A DNA stretch of 64,000 bases. Origin: Hyparrhenia diplandra. Lineage: Eukaryota > Streptophyta > Magnoliopsida > Poales > Poaceae. The DNA is taken from positions 186,001 to 250,000 of the forward strand of contig JADLZK010010444.1 of the NCBI GenBank assembly GCA_015847255.1. Reading direction: 5' to 3'. A model generated the notes under the pieces. The model saw only the letters and a program-made list of their open reading frames with translations. It was not told the origin of the DNA and made no database searches. This document shows positions 32,993-44,038 of this stretch, one piece after another. The position numbers and the translations under genes are program-made. Each line of letters begins with the position of its first letter. Within the stretch, counting starts at the first letter, position 1.

Positions 32993-34174
32993 CACTACTA
33001 ACGAAAACGATTTTGCGTGACACCTCCTTTTTTTTTCCGTGGCGGGCACAAATTTTGCCCGCCACGGCACGCGCCGCCACTTCTAATTTTATTTTCCGTG
33101 GCGGGCATTTTTTGTCCGTCACGTAAAATCGATTTTCCGTGGCGGGCACCTTAAAAACGCCCGCAACGGTTAATATCTATTTTCCGCGGGCGGGCATTCT
33201 TACGTGCACGCCACGGTAAATCAATTTTCCGTGATGGACGACCTTAAAAGCCCGCCACGGAAAAGACTGAGGCCCATGAGGCCCAAAAACCAGGCCCGTT
33301 ATCCGTCTTGTATATATACAGAAGTTAGGGTTGGGCGAACCCTAGCCCCACTCTCCCAGCTCCCCACCGCGCGCAGCCGTCATTTTCTCCCTTCGCTCCA
33401 ACTCGCTCTGGCCATGCATCCCTCTCCTCCTCCCTCCGCACATCCTCCCTCTCCTCTCCACCACTTGCTCTGGCCATGCATCCCTCTCCTCTCCACCACT
33501 TGCTTTGTCCATGCACATAGCACATGCAAGGAACCCGGTGCCCCTCTTCCCCCTCCACGAGCATGCACCTCGGCCCTCTCCCTCTCCACGAGCGGATCCG
33601 GCGGCGGGGGGGTGGTGGTGCATCGAGAGCCCTCCACGAGCGGACCCCGCGGTGGTGGCGCGGAGGGGCGGGCGCGGCGGCCTCTTCTCCCACGATCGGA
33701 GCCGGCGGCGGCCTCCTTTCCCACCGATCCGGCGGCGCCGCCCTCATCCTCCATGGATCCGCGGCCGCGGCCTCCTCCCCAACGGATCCGGTGGCGGCGG
33801 CCTCTTCCTCCATGGCGGACACGGCCCAGCGGGCGGCGGAGGCGGACGCGAATCGACCTCGACCGTGGCTGATCCGACCTCGACGGGCGGCGGACGGCAT
33901 CCCGGCGGCGGATCGGCCTCCTTCCCCAATGCAGCCCTAGATGGGCTCGACGGGCCCATGGATGGGCTTGGCGGGCCTGTCTAGGTTTCTTTTTTTTTTT
34001 TTTTTTGTTTTTTTTAATGTGCCCGCCACGGATAATCGATTAATCGTGGCGGGCATCGTGAGCCCGCCACGAAAAATCCACGATTTTCCGTGACCTTTCA
34101 AGGGGTGACGGGCTCAAATGCCCGCCACGCAAAATGAAAATCGACCGCCACGCAAAAATGTTTTGGTAGTAGTG
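32993..34174. mobile_element. Non-autonomous CACTA element nested in the LINE-like element
   Basis: 1182 bp. Ends CACTACTAACGAAAAC... and the complement ...GTTTTGGTAGTAGTG, flanked by TAG (32990-32992, 34175-34177). The 3-bp duplication and CACTA ends are diagnostic. Subterminal repeats (ccgtggcgggca / tgcccgccacgg, at least ten copies in both orientations within the outer 250 bp at each side) are the presumed transposase binding sites. The middle is GC-rich and holds promoter-like DNA instead of a transposase. Confidence 0.93.
33306..33316 (+). promoter_or_regulatory. Promoter-like segment inside the CACTA element
   Basis: tgtatatatac is a good TATA box, preceded by three GGCCCA/aggccc boxes (33268-33298; site II-like elements of plant promoters) and followed by ttagggttgggcgaaccctagc, a typical grass 5' leader. 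The open frame that follows (33505-33984) is Pro/Arg/Gly-rich and has no recognisable domain. Confidence 0.45.
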
Positions 34175-34439
34175 TAGATCCGGAGGTGGGATTGAGGATC
34201 TAGAGTTGGAATGGAGGAGGAGCTGCTGAGCTGGGAGATCGGCGCGGTGGTGCTTGGCCGCGCCGCCGCCGGGCCGGAGAGGAGTCGAGCGGCTCCAACG
34301 GCTCGGGCATCAGTCCGGTGTACTACTGCTATACTATCTCTTATATAGGTCACATCGTCATCATCGCTAATTTACTAATTTACTGCACTCAATCGTGAAT
34401 TCGTGATCAGGTTTATAATTTTCTAAATTTCTAACTCAA

Positions 34440-34680
34440 TGTATTTATTGGAACATGTTAGATATTGCATAAGAAGCATTTGTCAGGTGCTGAGTACATG
34501 AAAAAAGAAGAAGAAAACAGCAGATCAGTTCATAGAATCACATAGAGGTTACAAGTAATGTTGAAGCCAGTCAAGATCGGGGCTTAATTGAACATTTTGA
34601 TGCCAATGATGGTGTTACAGGAGAGCAAGATGCAGAAGCTGATGCCAACGAGGACACTCCTTGAGGTGAAAAAATTTAGC
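34440..34680 (+). pseudogene. hAT-type (TTF zinc-finger) transposase relic
   Basis: 34463-34490 encodes KKHLSGAEYMKKEEE, matching the (K)KHLSGAEKRKKR start of TTF-type/zinc-finger MYM-like hAT transposases of plants. A shift of frame gives the next residues (TADQFIESHRG) that normally follow. 34570-34662 then encodes an acidic tail ending DAEADANEDTP and TGA (34660-34662). No dimerisation domain or DNA-binding region follows, so only the very N-terminus is left. Confidence 0.55.
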
Positions 34681-35149
34681 GTTATTTTCATTTCTTTGTT
34701 ATACTATTGTTATCTTTAAGTTAACCCTTATTAGTATCATATACTTTAATCGTCTTGTTAAAAATTAGATTGCTGGGCCCTTGCTGTTCTGCTTGCCCAA
34801 GACCCTCGAAATCGTTTAGATGGCCCTAATTATAGAAGTAACTACGACCAACACAGCTTTGAACTATTGCCATATTTTTCTAGCCACTTCCCTGAAATGG
34901 ACAACAGATTTGACATGGTGGTAAATATGAAAAGTATGGTAACACCTACACAGTTACTTGTGATCTTTGGTAATGAATTTTTAGAGGTACCACGGTCTTT
35001 CCATGGCACAACAACTTCTCCTTGCCAAATGCGATCCTGAATTTCTGTATTTGTTTATTTTGCAGTCCTAAGTTTTCTTTCTTCAGAACTTTATGCTTAA
35101 ACATTATTTCGAAGAGAGATTGAAAGCAATAACCTAATTTAAAAATTAT
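34681..35149. other. Intergenic, no gene seen
   Basis: AT-rich sequence between the hAT relic and the 3' end of the LRR gene (minus strand). Short coding-like strings at 34770-34960 (AQDPRNRLDGPNYRSNYDQ...) are unassigned. Confidence 0.45.
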
Positions 35150-38100
35150 TCAGGCCATTAATTTCTCAATATCGAACCTGGACTGAGGATGAGAACGCCT
35201 TGTCCAGTATCTGTCATTGTCTCCATGAGCGATCCATAACGATCTTGCTGGTAAGATGTAGCTCTTGCTCCGACCATGACTCTCCAGCCAGAAACCCTGC
35301 ATAAAAGCATGTGTTGTTTGTGTGAACACAAAGTAGTATGACCAATGAATAATACGCATGCATGCCTTGGTTAGAAAATAGGAATAATACGACCTAAAAG
35401 TCATCATAAACTTTGTTTGTCGTTGGGAACATTAAATTCGTGGAGATACAATACAATGCGCGGAACATACCTGTCGTCTGATTCTCGCAAAGTTAGCTTT
35501 GTTGACCCCTGATTCGCACCACTGATATAGTTCGTCATTACAATCAATGAGTAGGTGTTGCAGACTGTAAAGCTGAGGCAAGGATTTAAGGCTCTTGCAT
35601 CCTTCAATTGTGATCGTCACGAGTGAGTTGAGATCACCCATCCACCCTGGCAATGCTGCCAGTCTATCACAGCAGCTCAAAGTGAGGTACTGAAGGGAAG
35701 AGAGGCGCCTTAGCCCCCCTGGTAAGAACTCCAGGGGACAGCTCACAACCATCAAGCTGTGAAGGGCTGTCAGGTTCCCCAACCATTCAGGCAGGTGTTT
35801 TAGGCCATCACATTTACTTACTGTCAAGGACTGGAGGGAGGAAAGGCTCTGAATGCTCTCTGGTAAAGCTTCCATCCCATGGCAGCTAATGATCGTCAAG
35901 TTCTGTATCCTGGGGAGATGGTGAAGCAATTTCCAGTTACTGGGAGGAACTTTGCAGGACAACACCTGTAGCATTGTAGCAAGCTCACCACGTCCACTGT
36001 TTTCATAGGATGACGCTATTACCAGATCGCTTTTATTGCTGCTATTTATGTCCCACTCCTCCGCTCTTGGGAGGCCAGGCTTGAGCTTCAACTGGGGGCA
36101 GTTCCAAATCGTCAGCTTTACCAGCTTACGGAACATGAACTCCTCGCTGTCCCTGCCACAGTGATCAGTACTTGTAGTAACCCACTCCTCAAGGTTGGGC
36201 ATATCATTCAGAACAAACTTTGTCAACCTTGGGAAGAACAACACAGATGATGATGAACCGCCGCACAAGTCCCTGCCATCGATCCTTGTGATCTTAGGCA
36301 TCCCTTTCAACCGAAGCTCCTGCAGCCCTGGCAGCTGACCTAGTGGTGGCAGGCGGTCGCACATAATCAGGTCCTCCATGTTGATCCGTATGAGGTTGCC
36401 AAGAAAGGAGGTCACTTTGTCAATCCAGCCATCAAGTGCACAGCTTGCAAAACCTGTAACAAGAAAATGGGGTGATGCTCCACTGTTTACAATAGGTTGC
36501 TGCTGGAACAAATCTGGCCTTGATTTGGTGAGGCTAGACCGCGTCTCATATACAACTGTCTCAACCTGTTCCAGCAAGCTTCTTGTATCTTCAATGCCTG
36601 AAATCTCTAGATGAATTAAACACTGCATGTTATTGCCTTTGGCTAGCAATGTGTCAATCAAACCGCAGCAATCACTTGTCCCCAGATCCCCGAGACTGAT
36701 GAGGGAAGCATTAAACTTCCATCCATCACTAGGAAGACGTCTGGAGCCATTGACATGCAATTCGGTAGTGTAGCCCAAGGGACACCGCAAGCCCATGTAG
36801 TCTGCCAATGACTGCATAGCCTCATCCTTCTCAAGAAGCTGTTGCGACGCTCTACTACTTGCTCTTACTCGCCAGTTTATGCTTCTTGGAGGACATGGAA
36901 TCATTGTTAACTGAGGGCAGTCGTATATGTTGAGCTCCTGAAGCGAAGGGAACATGAACAACCCTTCAGGTGATGCTGTTAACATGCTAGTGCACCATTC
37001 TTCCAGGTTGTCCATGAATTCCAAAGTGAAACTTTGCAAGTTCTTGAGTATTCCGGTGTCATCACATAATTCTCTGCCTAGTCTCCTGATGTTGGGAATC
37101 CGGGATAGGTGAAGCTTCTTGAGATTTGCGAGCTGCCCGAGCTGTGGCAATCTGTTGCACTCTGGAAAATCAATCAACCAGAGTTCGTCGAGCTGAACCC
37201 GACGGACGGAACCGATTTCTACGTTCCATTCAGGGAACCTTTTGCCCATGTAACCCTGTACAATAAACCTTTGAAGATTTTCAGGTGGCTCAAGCGCCTG
37301 AAGCAGTGCCTCGTCCTCAACGAATCGGTCAACATTCAATGTCCACATCAGTCCCAAACTATGTAATCCTGATCTGACCGACATCTTTAGTGCTTCGGCC
37401 TCATCAACTGCTAGCACATTCTGGAGGCGATACAGTTCCAACTCAGAGAACTTCTGCTGCTCCAGCTGGGTAATGTTGCTTCGGATGCTACCAACCTGCG
37501 CTTCAATGACAAATGCAGGTAACGACTGCAGACCAACACGTAGCCTATGTTGCAGAATGGGTTTCCTCACCGATTCTGCACAACCATCCAGCAAAAAGAA
37601 CGTGATGCTTTTCATTTGGCCCAGCCTCTCTGGTAAATTTCCCAATTGAGTACAGTCAGAAAGATTCAGTGTACGGAGACGTACAAGGCTGCAAAATTCT
37701 TCAGGCAGACCTACAAGTTTCGGACAAGATGACATATCTAAGTACCTCAAATCCACAAGCTTGTTGAGATAATCAACAGGTATGTTTAATTCAGAACAGC
37801 TTGAGATGTTGAGGTATTGGAGACCTGTAAGTCTAACGAAAGAATCTGGTAGGTTGGTAAGTTTCAGACAGCCTGATAGATCCAATTGTTTCATCTTCTT
37901 CAGCACACCAAGAGATTCTGGTAACTTGCAAAGACATGAGCAGCCGGACAAATTAAGGTTCTCCAAATTCTGGAGTCCCGCAAGATCGTCAGGTAATGAA
38001 CAAAGTTGATGGCAGTTCTTTAGGGACAAAAAACACAGGCACTTGAGTTCGTAAAATGAGCTGGGCAGTGCCTGCAGATTCTCACAGTCTGATATGTCAA

Positions 38101-38728
38101 GAACCATCAACTGATCCAATTTGGTGACCGAGTCTGGTAGTCCAGAAATGCTACTGCCATGTAGATTGAGATACTGTAGTTTGGACAGAGTGCCGATGGC
38201 TTTGGGGAGCTCTTTGCATTGTATTCCTGAAGCTTTAAGGTACCTCAGCTGCAATAGTTCTCCAATCTTGGAAGGAAGCTTCTCAATATGATGCCCACTA
38301 ATATCCAGGACCTTCAGATGTTTGGCAAATGTGGAATTGTGCCATTCGAACTTCAGTGTAGGACAGTCTTTAATATGCAGAGCCCTTAACTCAGCAAGCA
38401 TATTATCCTTATGCAAGTTCTCCTTATCACAAGCAAAAACCATGGCATAGCTAGGTAGAGGTGAACCACGTGTACTTGACATTTTCTCCTCACTGAAAAT
38501 TACTAATTCATCATCAGAAACTAACTTAGCAAGGTCGTGTACCAAGTCATGCATCTTAAGTTTGGCTGGAGCTCCAGAACTCATCGTCACCTGAAAAATG
38601 TTCCTCAAGAGATCAATGGAATCACTGGCTAGTATTTTTTTTTTTTTACAAAGCATGTTTTTATTGAAAACAAGATAATTTACATCAAGTCGATACAAAT
38701 ATCTTTGGTTCACTGCCGAGCTCGACAT
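35150..38728 (-). CDS. CC-NB-LRR type resistance protein lacking CC and most of NB-ARC
   Basis: Minus strand. A single exon from 38728 to 35471 gives about 1085 residues. The first 31 come from an inserted polyadenylated sequence. Residues 32-72 are the last part of an NB-ARC domain (ILASDSIDLLRNIFQVTM, then MHDLVHDLA with the MHD switch motif at 59-61). The rest is LRRs: an N-terminal block with very regular 23-24-residue repeats (L..L.YLNLSGC..L..LP.S.G.L), an irregular middle, and a C-terminal block (SLQSLTVSKCDGLKHLPEWLGNL). A donor after CAG (35471-35473) joins in phase to a last exon 35296-35150 (GFWLESHGRSK...EKLMA, stop). Without splicing the frame stops at 35432. NLRs detect pathogen effectors; the LRR senses and restrains. 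Lacking CC and the nucleotide-binding pocket, this copy cannot signal as a normal NLR. The 3 kb LRR frame is intact, so loss is recent or the frame is selected. Start codon uncertain. Confidence 0.82.
35297..35470 (-). other. 3' intron of the LRR gene
   Basis: 174 bp, donor gtatgt and acceptor tttatgcag on the minus strand. It is phase 0 at both sides. If retained, translation ends at 35432 with VCSAHCIVSPRI. Confidence 0.65.
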
Positions 38729-38740
38729 ATTGAGATGTAG
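38635..38740 (-). other. Polyadenylated sequence fused to the NLR remnant
   Basis: On the minus strand this reads ...TTTTCAATAAAAACATGC... with AATAAA at 38660-38665, then 13 A (38635-38647), and then immediately NB-ARC coding sequence. This is the layout of a reverse-transcribed mRNA or LINE 3' end. It stands exactly where the upstream NB-ARC should be. Its 5' limit and a target duplication were not found. Confidence 0.65.
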
Positions 38741-39149
38741 AAAGTCTACAATAATGTGTCATGTAATACAATATTCCCTCCAAAGTTTTTAAATTTGCTA
38801 CTTGTCAGTTGTCATTGATCGCCCTGATACCGATAAGGACGATCAGGATGATTAATCAACCACATATCAGTCTAATCGTCCATATAATCATCCTATATAT
38901 ATTGCAGGACTATATATCATATATGTATGGTATTTATACTATATACTGTATACTTATATAGTAGACATCGAGAATCAAAGACTATATTTTTGGTTAGTTG
39001 GTTACTTAGCTGTGAGATGTGAGTCTCGGCACCGGCGGCGGGCTCGGCACCGACGGCGGGGGACGTGGCCCCGGAGTGCAGGTCCCCCTTCCGGCCAGCA
39101 AGCTCCCTCCCTGCGATGCCTCGACGAGCTCTCTCTGCGCTCCCATGGC
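38741..39149. other. AT-rich then GC-rich host DNA upstream of the NLR remnant
   Basis: No NB-ARC or coiled-coil coding sequence on either strand. 38890-38960 is TA-rich. 39005-39149 is GC-rich and appears to continue at 45033 after the gypsy element. Confidence 0.45.
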
Positions 39150-39460
39150 TGTAACTCCCCTTGGCCGCCGGGCGATCGCCCCGTCGGCGTGAGCAAGAAC
39201 AGGAATCGCAGATCGGAAAGAGGAAGCGGGCGAGGATGACCCTGCGCCTTGGCTTCGTGTTCTATTGCTGAAACTAAATGAATGCCGAGTTCCAATACAG
39301 ACTCCGACTCAAATACGGGGAAGCCCCTGACAAGTGGGTCCCGGGATACAAAGACTCATGACTAACTGAAACACTGAACAGAAAACGTAAATGATAAAAA
39401 CCCGCCAGCTTCCCACGCCCACATCCTTGCTAGCCTGACGCCTCCGCCACTGGTGTTACA
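39150..39460 (-). repeat. 3' LTR of the minus-strand chromovirus
   Basis: 311 bp, TGTAAC...GTTACA on the plus strand. It differs from the 5' LTR at many positions, including several small indels, so the insertion is not recent. Confidence 0.93.
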
Positions 39461-39473
39461 CTTCCCCCCGCAG
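39461..39473 (-). other. Polypurine tract of the minus-strand chromovirus
   Basis: The complement reads ctgcggggggaag and abuts the 3' LTR, as required for priming plus-strand synthesis. Confidence 0.85.
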
Positions 39474-40981
39474 AAGAACCAGCCGGTCCCCAGGCTGGTG
39501 CCGCAGGAAACCGAGTCTTGACGACGTGATAATCCTCCCAGGTTGCAGCCGAGCTCGGCAGAGATGTCCAGGTCACCTTGACTTGAGGAATTGCTTTTGG
39601 TTACCTTTCTTGACGAGGCGCGTTCGATGATCTCCTCTGCGGCTGGGTATCGACACACAGTAAATCTGTAGTAGATGGTAGGTTGGCAAACACAGGTGCA
39701 TAATTCGGTATGAACGGCTTCAGTTGAGACACATGGAAAACCGGGTGAATCAAGGCACCCTCGGGCAACTCCAGACGGTATGCCACTGCTCCGATCTTCT
39801 TCAAGATCTTGTATGGGCCAAAGAACTTATACGCCGGTTTGGGATAGGGACGATGTGCCACCGAGGATTGTGTATATGGTTGGAGTTTCAGCAGAACACA
39901 CCGTCGCCAACTTCAAACCGGCGGCCGGGCGCTTGTTTGTCCACTCGCACTTTCATCCTCGCTCGTGCTTTTGGCGAGATTGGCTTTGATGGACTCCGGA
40001 TGTGCTGCCCTATGCTCAATAACCTCAGCAACAGATGGGTTAGTGTCAGGAGGAACAGAAGGAGCCAATCCCAAGTTTGCTTCCTTGCCATAAAGAGCCT
40101 TAAATGGTGAGCAACCCAATGATGAGTGAGGATTGGAGTTGTACCATAGTTGGGCTAAAGAAAGCCAGGATTTCCAAGCTTTTGGGGAGTCATGTCCTGA
40201 GCATCTGAGAAACATTTCCAGGCACTGATTAACCCTTTCGGTTTGTCCATCGGTTTGTGGATGATAGGCTGTTGTGAAGACCAAATCAACTTTGTATAAG
40301 CTGAACAATTCTGTCCAGAACTGACTGACGAAGGTTGTATCTCTGTCAGTAATAATTGTTTTGGGCGGAGACCATGGTGCTTGACCACATGTTCCATAAA
40401 GATGTCAGCAATGTCCTTGGCTGTATATGGATGTTTGATAGCAATGAAATGAGCATATTTGGAGAGTCTATCAACTACTACCAGAATAGCATTGAACCCT
40501 TGTGAAGATGGCAGCCCTTCCACAAAATCCATGGATAAATCAGTCCAGACATTCTCAGGTATAGGTAGAGGTTGTAATAGGCCTTGTGGGTGTTGCAGAC
40601 TGTGCTTAGCATGTTGACGAGTCTCACATTGCTTAATAAAGCTCTCCACATCTCTTCTCATACCCTTCCATGCAAAGTGATTCTTCAGTTTAACATATGT
40701 TGGTAGGATGCCAGAATGGCCTCCCAGAGGGCTGGAATGGAATGCTGCAATGACCCTAGTCTGAATTGCGCGTAATTGTTGGCAATCCATATTTTTCCTT
40801 TGAACCTGATCAACCCATTCTCCAGAGAGTACCCTGCTTCATCAGGGCTTTGAATTGCTAGCTTATGCAAGAGTTGTTGAGCTTCGGCATCAGTAGCATA
40901 AGAGTTGTAAACCTCTTGAATCCAGGCTGGTTGGACAGTGGACACAACCTGTATTGCTAGTAGGTGTCCCACTCTAGACAA
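39474..40981 (-). pseudogene. Integrase and C-terminal tail of the minus-strand chromovirus
   Basis: Frames in order on the minus strand: 40685-40981 and 40155-40790 with the HHCC zinc domain (FHSSPLGGHSG, CETRQHAKH) and start of the catalytic core (DLSMDFVEGLP, VVVDRLSKYAHFIAIKHPYT); a shift near 40330-40380; 39913-40308 with the core end (YHPQTDGQTERVNQCLEMFLR) and the region after it; 39601-39861 with the GPY-type module (FFGPYKILKKIGAVAYRLELP, HPVFHVSQLKPF). The remainder to the LTR is a diverged chromodomain-like tail. Integrase joins element DNA to the host chromosome; the tail directs the choice of site. Confidence 0.85.
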
Positions 40982-40985
40982 GGCA

Positions 40986-42205
40986 TCAGCAGCAATGTTC
41001 TCCTTGCCCCTGCCTGTACACTATCTTGAATTGCAATCCCATCAATCTGGTCATAGCCTTCCTCTGTAAATCAGAATGTAGATTCTGTTCATTCAGATAG
41101 GCTAATGACTTGTGATTTGTCAGAATTGTAAATTCTTGTTGTTGCAAATAATGCCTCCACTTTTCTACAGCCATGATTAGGGCCAAGAATTCTTTCTCAT
41201 AAATGGACAAATGTTTGTGACTATCTCCTAGTCCTTTACTCGAGATAAGCCCTTTGGTTGCCCTTTCTGCATCAGCACTGCTCCAATTCCTTGTTGACAT
41301 GCATCAGTTTCCACGGTGAAGGGGCTGTTTAAAGTCAGGAGCTTCAAACAGGTGTTTGGGTCATGCCTATCTTTAAATCCCCAAATGCTGATTGAGCTCT
41401 TTGGGGTCCACTCAAATTTCTTTGTTCTCAACAGATTGGTCAAAGGTTTAGCCATGAGACCATAATTCTTGACAAATTTCCTATAGTAGCCTGTAAGACC
41501 CAAAAACCCTCTTAACTCAGTGAAATTTGTTGGGATTGGCCATTGTATCATAGCTGAAAACTTTTTTTTGGTCAATAGCCACACTCGCCGCAGAGATATG
41601 ATGTGGCCAAGATACTCCAAAGCGTAGCAGCAAAAGAACACTTTTTCTCTTTCAAGTATAACTGATGTTTTCTCAAACAGACCCAAAACAGCAGATAGAT
41701 GCTTGATATGCTGGTCTAATGAAGTGCTATAAATGAGGATGTCATCTAAAAACACTAGCACAAATTTCCTCAAGTAAGGCTATAAGATTTCATTCATCAC
41801 ACACTGAAATGTAGCAGGAGCGTTTGTCAAACCAAAAGGCATTACCTTGAACCGATAATGTCCCTGATGGGTCTTAAATGCAGTCTTAGGTTCATCCTCG
41901 GCAACATATTCTCGACCGGTGGTACCAGAGCGAAGATCCAACTTGGTGAAATAAGTTGCTCCATGTAGCTCCTCTAGAATCTCTTCAATGACAGGCATAG
42001 GGAACCTGTTTTTAATGGTTAGATGGTTGAGCTTCCTGTAATCCACACAAAAACGCCAACTACCATCTTTTTTCTTGACTAAGAGCATAGGGGAGGCAAA
42101 GGGGCTGTGACTCTGTGTAATGAGCCTAGATTGTAGTAATTGCTGGACTTGTGTCTCAATCTCGTTTTGTGAGCGAGGAGAATAATGGTAGGGTCTAGAA
42201 TTCAC
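40986..42205 (-). pseudogene. Reverse transcriptase and RNase H of the minus-strand chromovirus
   Basis: 42205-41780: SPFASPMLLVKKKDGSWRFC, RFPMPVIEEILEELHGA, FGLTNAPATFQ. A stop and shift near 41777, then 41773-41228: FVLVFLDDILIYS (catalytic LDD), LRGFLGLTGYYRKFV, TDACQQGIGAVL. 41300-40986: RNase H, YEKEFLALIMAVEKWRHYL and ILTNHKSLAYL (N where the catalytic D of TDHKSL is expected). The order of motifs is that of Ty3/gypsy pol. Confidence 0.88.
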
Positions 42206-42391
42206 CGACGTAACCCGGGTATGAGTGGTATGGCATGATCATAACTTCTTGGTGGGGGTAAAACCTGTGGATCAGAGAATACATCCTTGAATTCCTGTAG
42301 CAGCTCAGTAATAACTGTTGGCTATAGTATTTGTGCAGGTATCTTTAGGGTAGGCTCATGGAGTTGGTCTACTAGAGCAAAGGCCCAAACA

Positions 42392-42787
42392 TCATTGCCC
42401 CCGGCTGCATTGTATACTTTTCGTGCGACATAGACTTAAGTCAGAATCGATAGGTTGGAGACCTTGCAATTTAATCATCTTGCCTTCTTCAGGAAATTCC
42501 ATTTTTTTAGTGACCCAATCACAATTCATTGGGCTATGTCTCATGAGCCGATCATATCCCAATATAGCGTCATATGGTGACATGGGCAGGACAATCATGT
42601 CATTTTTCATAGTGTTGCCCTGACAGTACCACTGTAATTGTTGGACCTTCTGATCTGCTGTTAACCAATTATCATCAGCCAATTTGACTCTGGTAGGCAC
42701 AATAGGTACTGTGGGGAGGCCAGTCAGTTCTACAAACTGCTTGCTGACAAAACTGTGAGTGCTTCCACTATCTATTAATATCAGCAT
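42392..42787 (-). pseudogene. Aspartic protease of the minus-strand chromovirus
   Basis: Begins MLILIDSGSTHSFVS, where DSG is the catalytic triad of retroviral-type proteases, followed by the flap region and DAILGYDRL (the hydrophobic-G motif). It cuts the Gag-Pol precursor. Separated from gag by stops around 42790-42915. Confidence 0.85.
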
Positions 42788-42915
42788 TACTTTATCCTTG
42801 ACCTTGGCCCTGAGTTTCAGGCTTTTGTTGTTGTCAGAGCTAGAGAGTGCATTGGTGATAATTCCCCAAACTCCTCAGCTAAAGCATCTTCTATTTCAGA
42901 TTGTTAAGCACTTCA

Positions 42916-44038
42916 TCATCTAGATGTCTGGTCCAAGTCATTGACCGCTAGGGCATTTGTGTTAGCCTTGATCTTCTTGGCACATACTTCATTGTGTCCT
43001 GGCTCATATTTTTCTCCACAACTGTAACATAAGCCATTGGCCCTTCTATAATCTCTCAATTGCCTATCTTTCCAATTTTGGTTTGAAGCCTGAGAGTGTC
43101 TAGGATCCTGCTGTTTGTGTTTAGACTGTCCAGTATTCTTGTGCCATTTAGACTTTGTTCTCTCCAACAGCCTTTGTTGGATCCTGGCAGTGATGGCTGC
43201 ACTATCCACTGTAGTGGGCCTTTGTGGTTCAACCACAGCTCTGACCTCATCCTTCAATCCATTAATGTAATGAGTGACAAAGAATAACTCATCATGAATA
43301 CCACTGTGCATAGTAACTTCCAATTGTAGAGATTGAAAAGCTGTAGTGTATTCTTCTACAGAACCTGTTTGCTGAAGGGCAATCAATTCAGTGAGAGCAC
43401 ATCTGTAATCATCAGCTCCAAACTTTTTTGTGACTGCCAAGCAGAATTTTGTCCATCCAATTCTAGCATTTAGTTGTTTGAAGGCTTGCCACCACTTAGC
43501 TGCATTATCAGTCATATGCATAGTAGCAGTTTGAACCCACACTTCATGAGGCATAGAATAAATCGAAAAATAGTCAATGCAAAGTGAGCAATCCAAATCT
43601 TGGGTCCCTGTACCATCAAACTTGGGAAAGTTCATCTTTGGCAAGGCATGTCTTGGTATCTTGGCCTCCTTAGTGGTTCCCGCTTGTATTCCTCAGTGAT
43701 TTGGAAGGACCTGACTTGAAGGGGCCTTTGCCTTTAGAGAAAACATTCTGAAGCTCACTGTTTTCATCACTGATTTCTGAAGATAGTGAACTGTCTTCTT
43801 CTGAACTTAGCTCTTCTTTCTCCCTTTCAAATTGTCTTTATGTAAGGGTGGCTACAGCTTGGCCATTAGCTTGGACCTGATTGGTGAGAAACCTTTGGTC
43901 CTTGGATAGCCGATCCACCGTTACGAAGTGGACTGTAAGTGGGACTTCATCTCTTGCTGAGAAATAGACATAGTGCATGCATCGACTAAACATGAGGTCA
44001 AAATTTTCCATGAGCTTGTCCCACTTCTCAAGTATCAT
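42916..44038 (-). pseudogene. Gag of the minus-strand chromovirus
   Basis: 44038-43838 gives the start (KWDKLMENFDLMF...VDRLSKDQRFLTNQVQANG). 43840-43650 is broken by stops. 43644-42916 gives capsid (PKMNFPKFDGTG, DNAAKWWQAFKQ, CRALTELIALQQ-like region, HDELFFVTHYINGLKDEVR) and the zinc knuckle CYSCGEKYEPGHNEVC, of the CX2C...GHX3C form common in this clade. Confidence 0.85.

Larger units (their letters stand above)
28817..34335 (-). mobile_element. LINE-like element, ORF1 remnant only, with nested CACTA
   Basis: Flanked by the 11-bp duplication ATCTCTTATAT (28806-28816 and 34336-34346). On the minus strand it ends in ...ttaatgcaatacgtcaatgg and a poly(A) run (28817-28823 on plus as T), as grass L1 elements do. 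About 4.3 kb long once the CACTA insertion (32993-34174) is removed. It carries an ORF1-like gene (minus, 32070 down to about 29250) but no reverse transcriptase or endonuclease motif, so it depends on a relative for movement. A segment of lower GC at 32080-32560 separates the GC-rich 5' end from ORF1. Confidence 0.7.

Noticed and set aside
33505..33984. Pro/Arg/Gly-rich frame in the CACTA element as a captured gene
   Set aside because: No domain, several frames equally open, repetitive Met-His-rich strings at the start; only the promoter-like part was kept as a finding.
36378..38009. Plus-strand frames opposite the LRR gene
   Set aside because: They are antisense shadows of the LRR coding exon and have no features of their own.
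39002..39295. Minus-strand 97-codon frame at the left end of the chromovirus
   Set aside because: It crosses the LTR boundary at 39150 and has no recognisable content.
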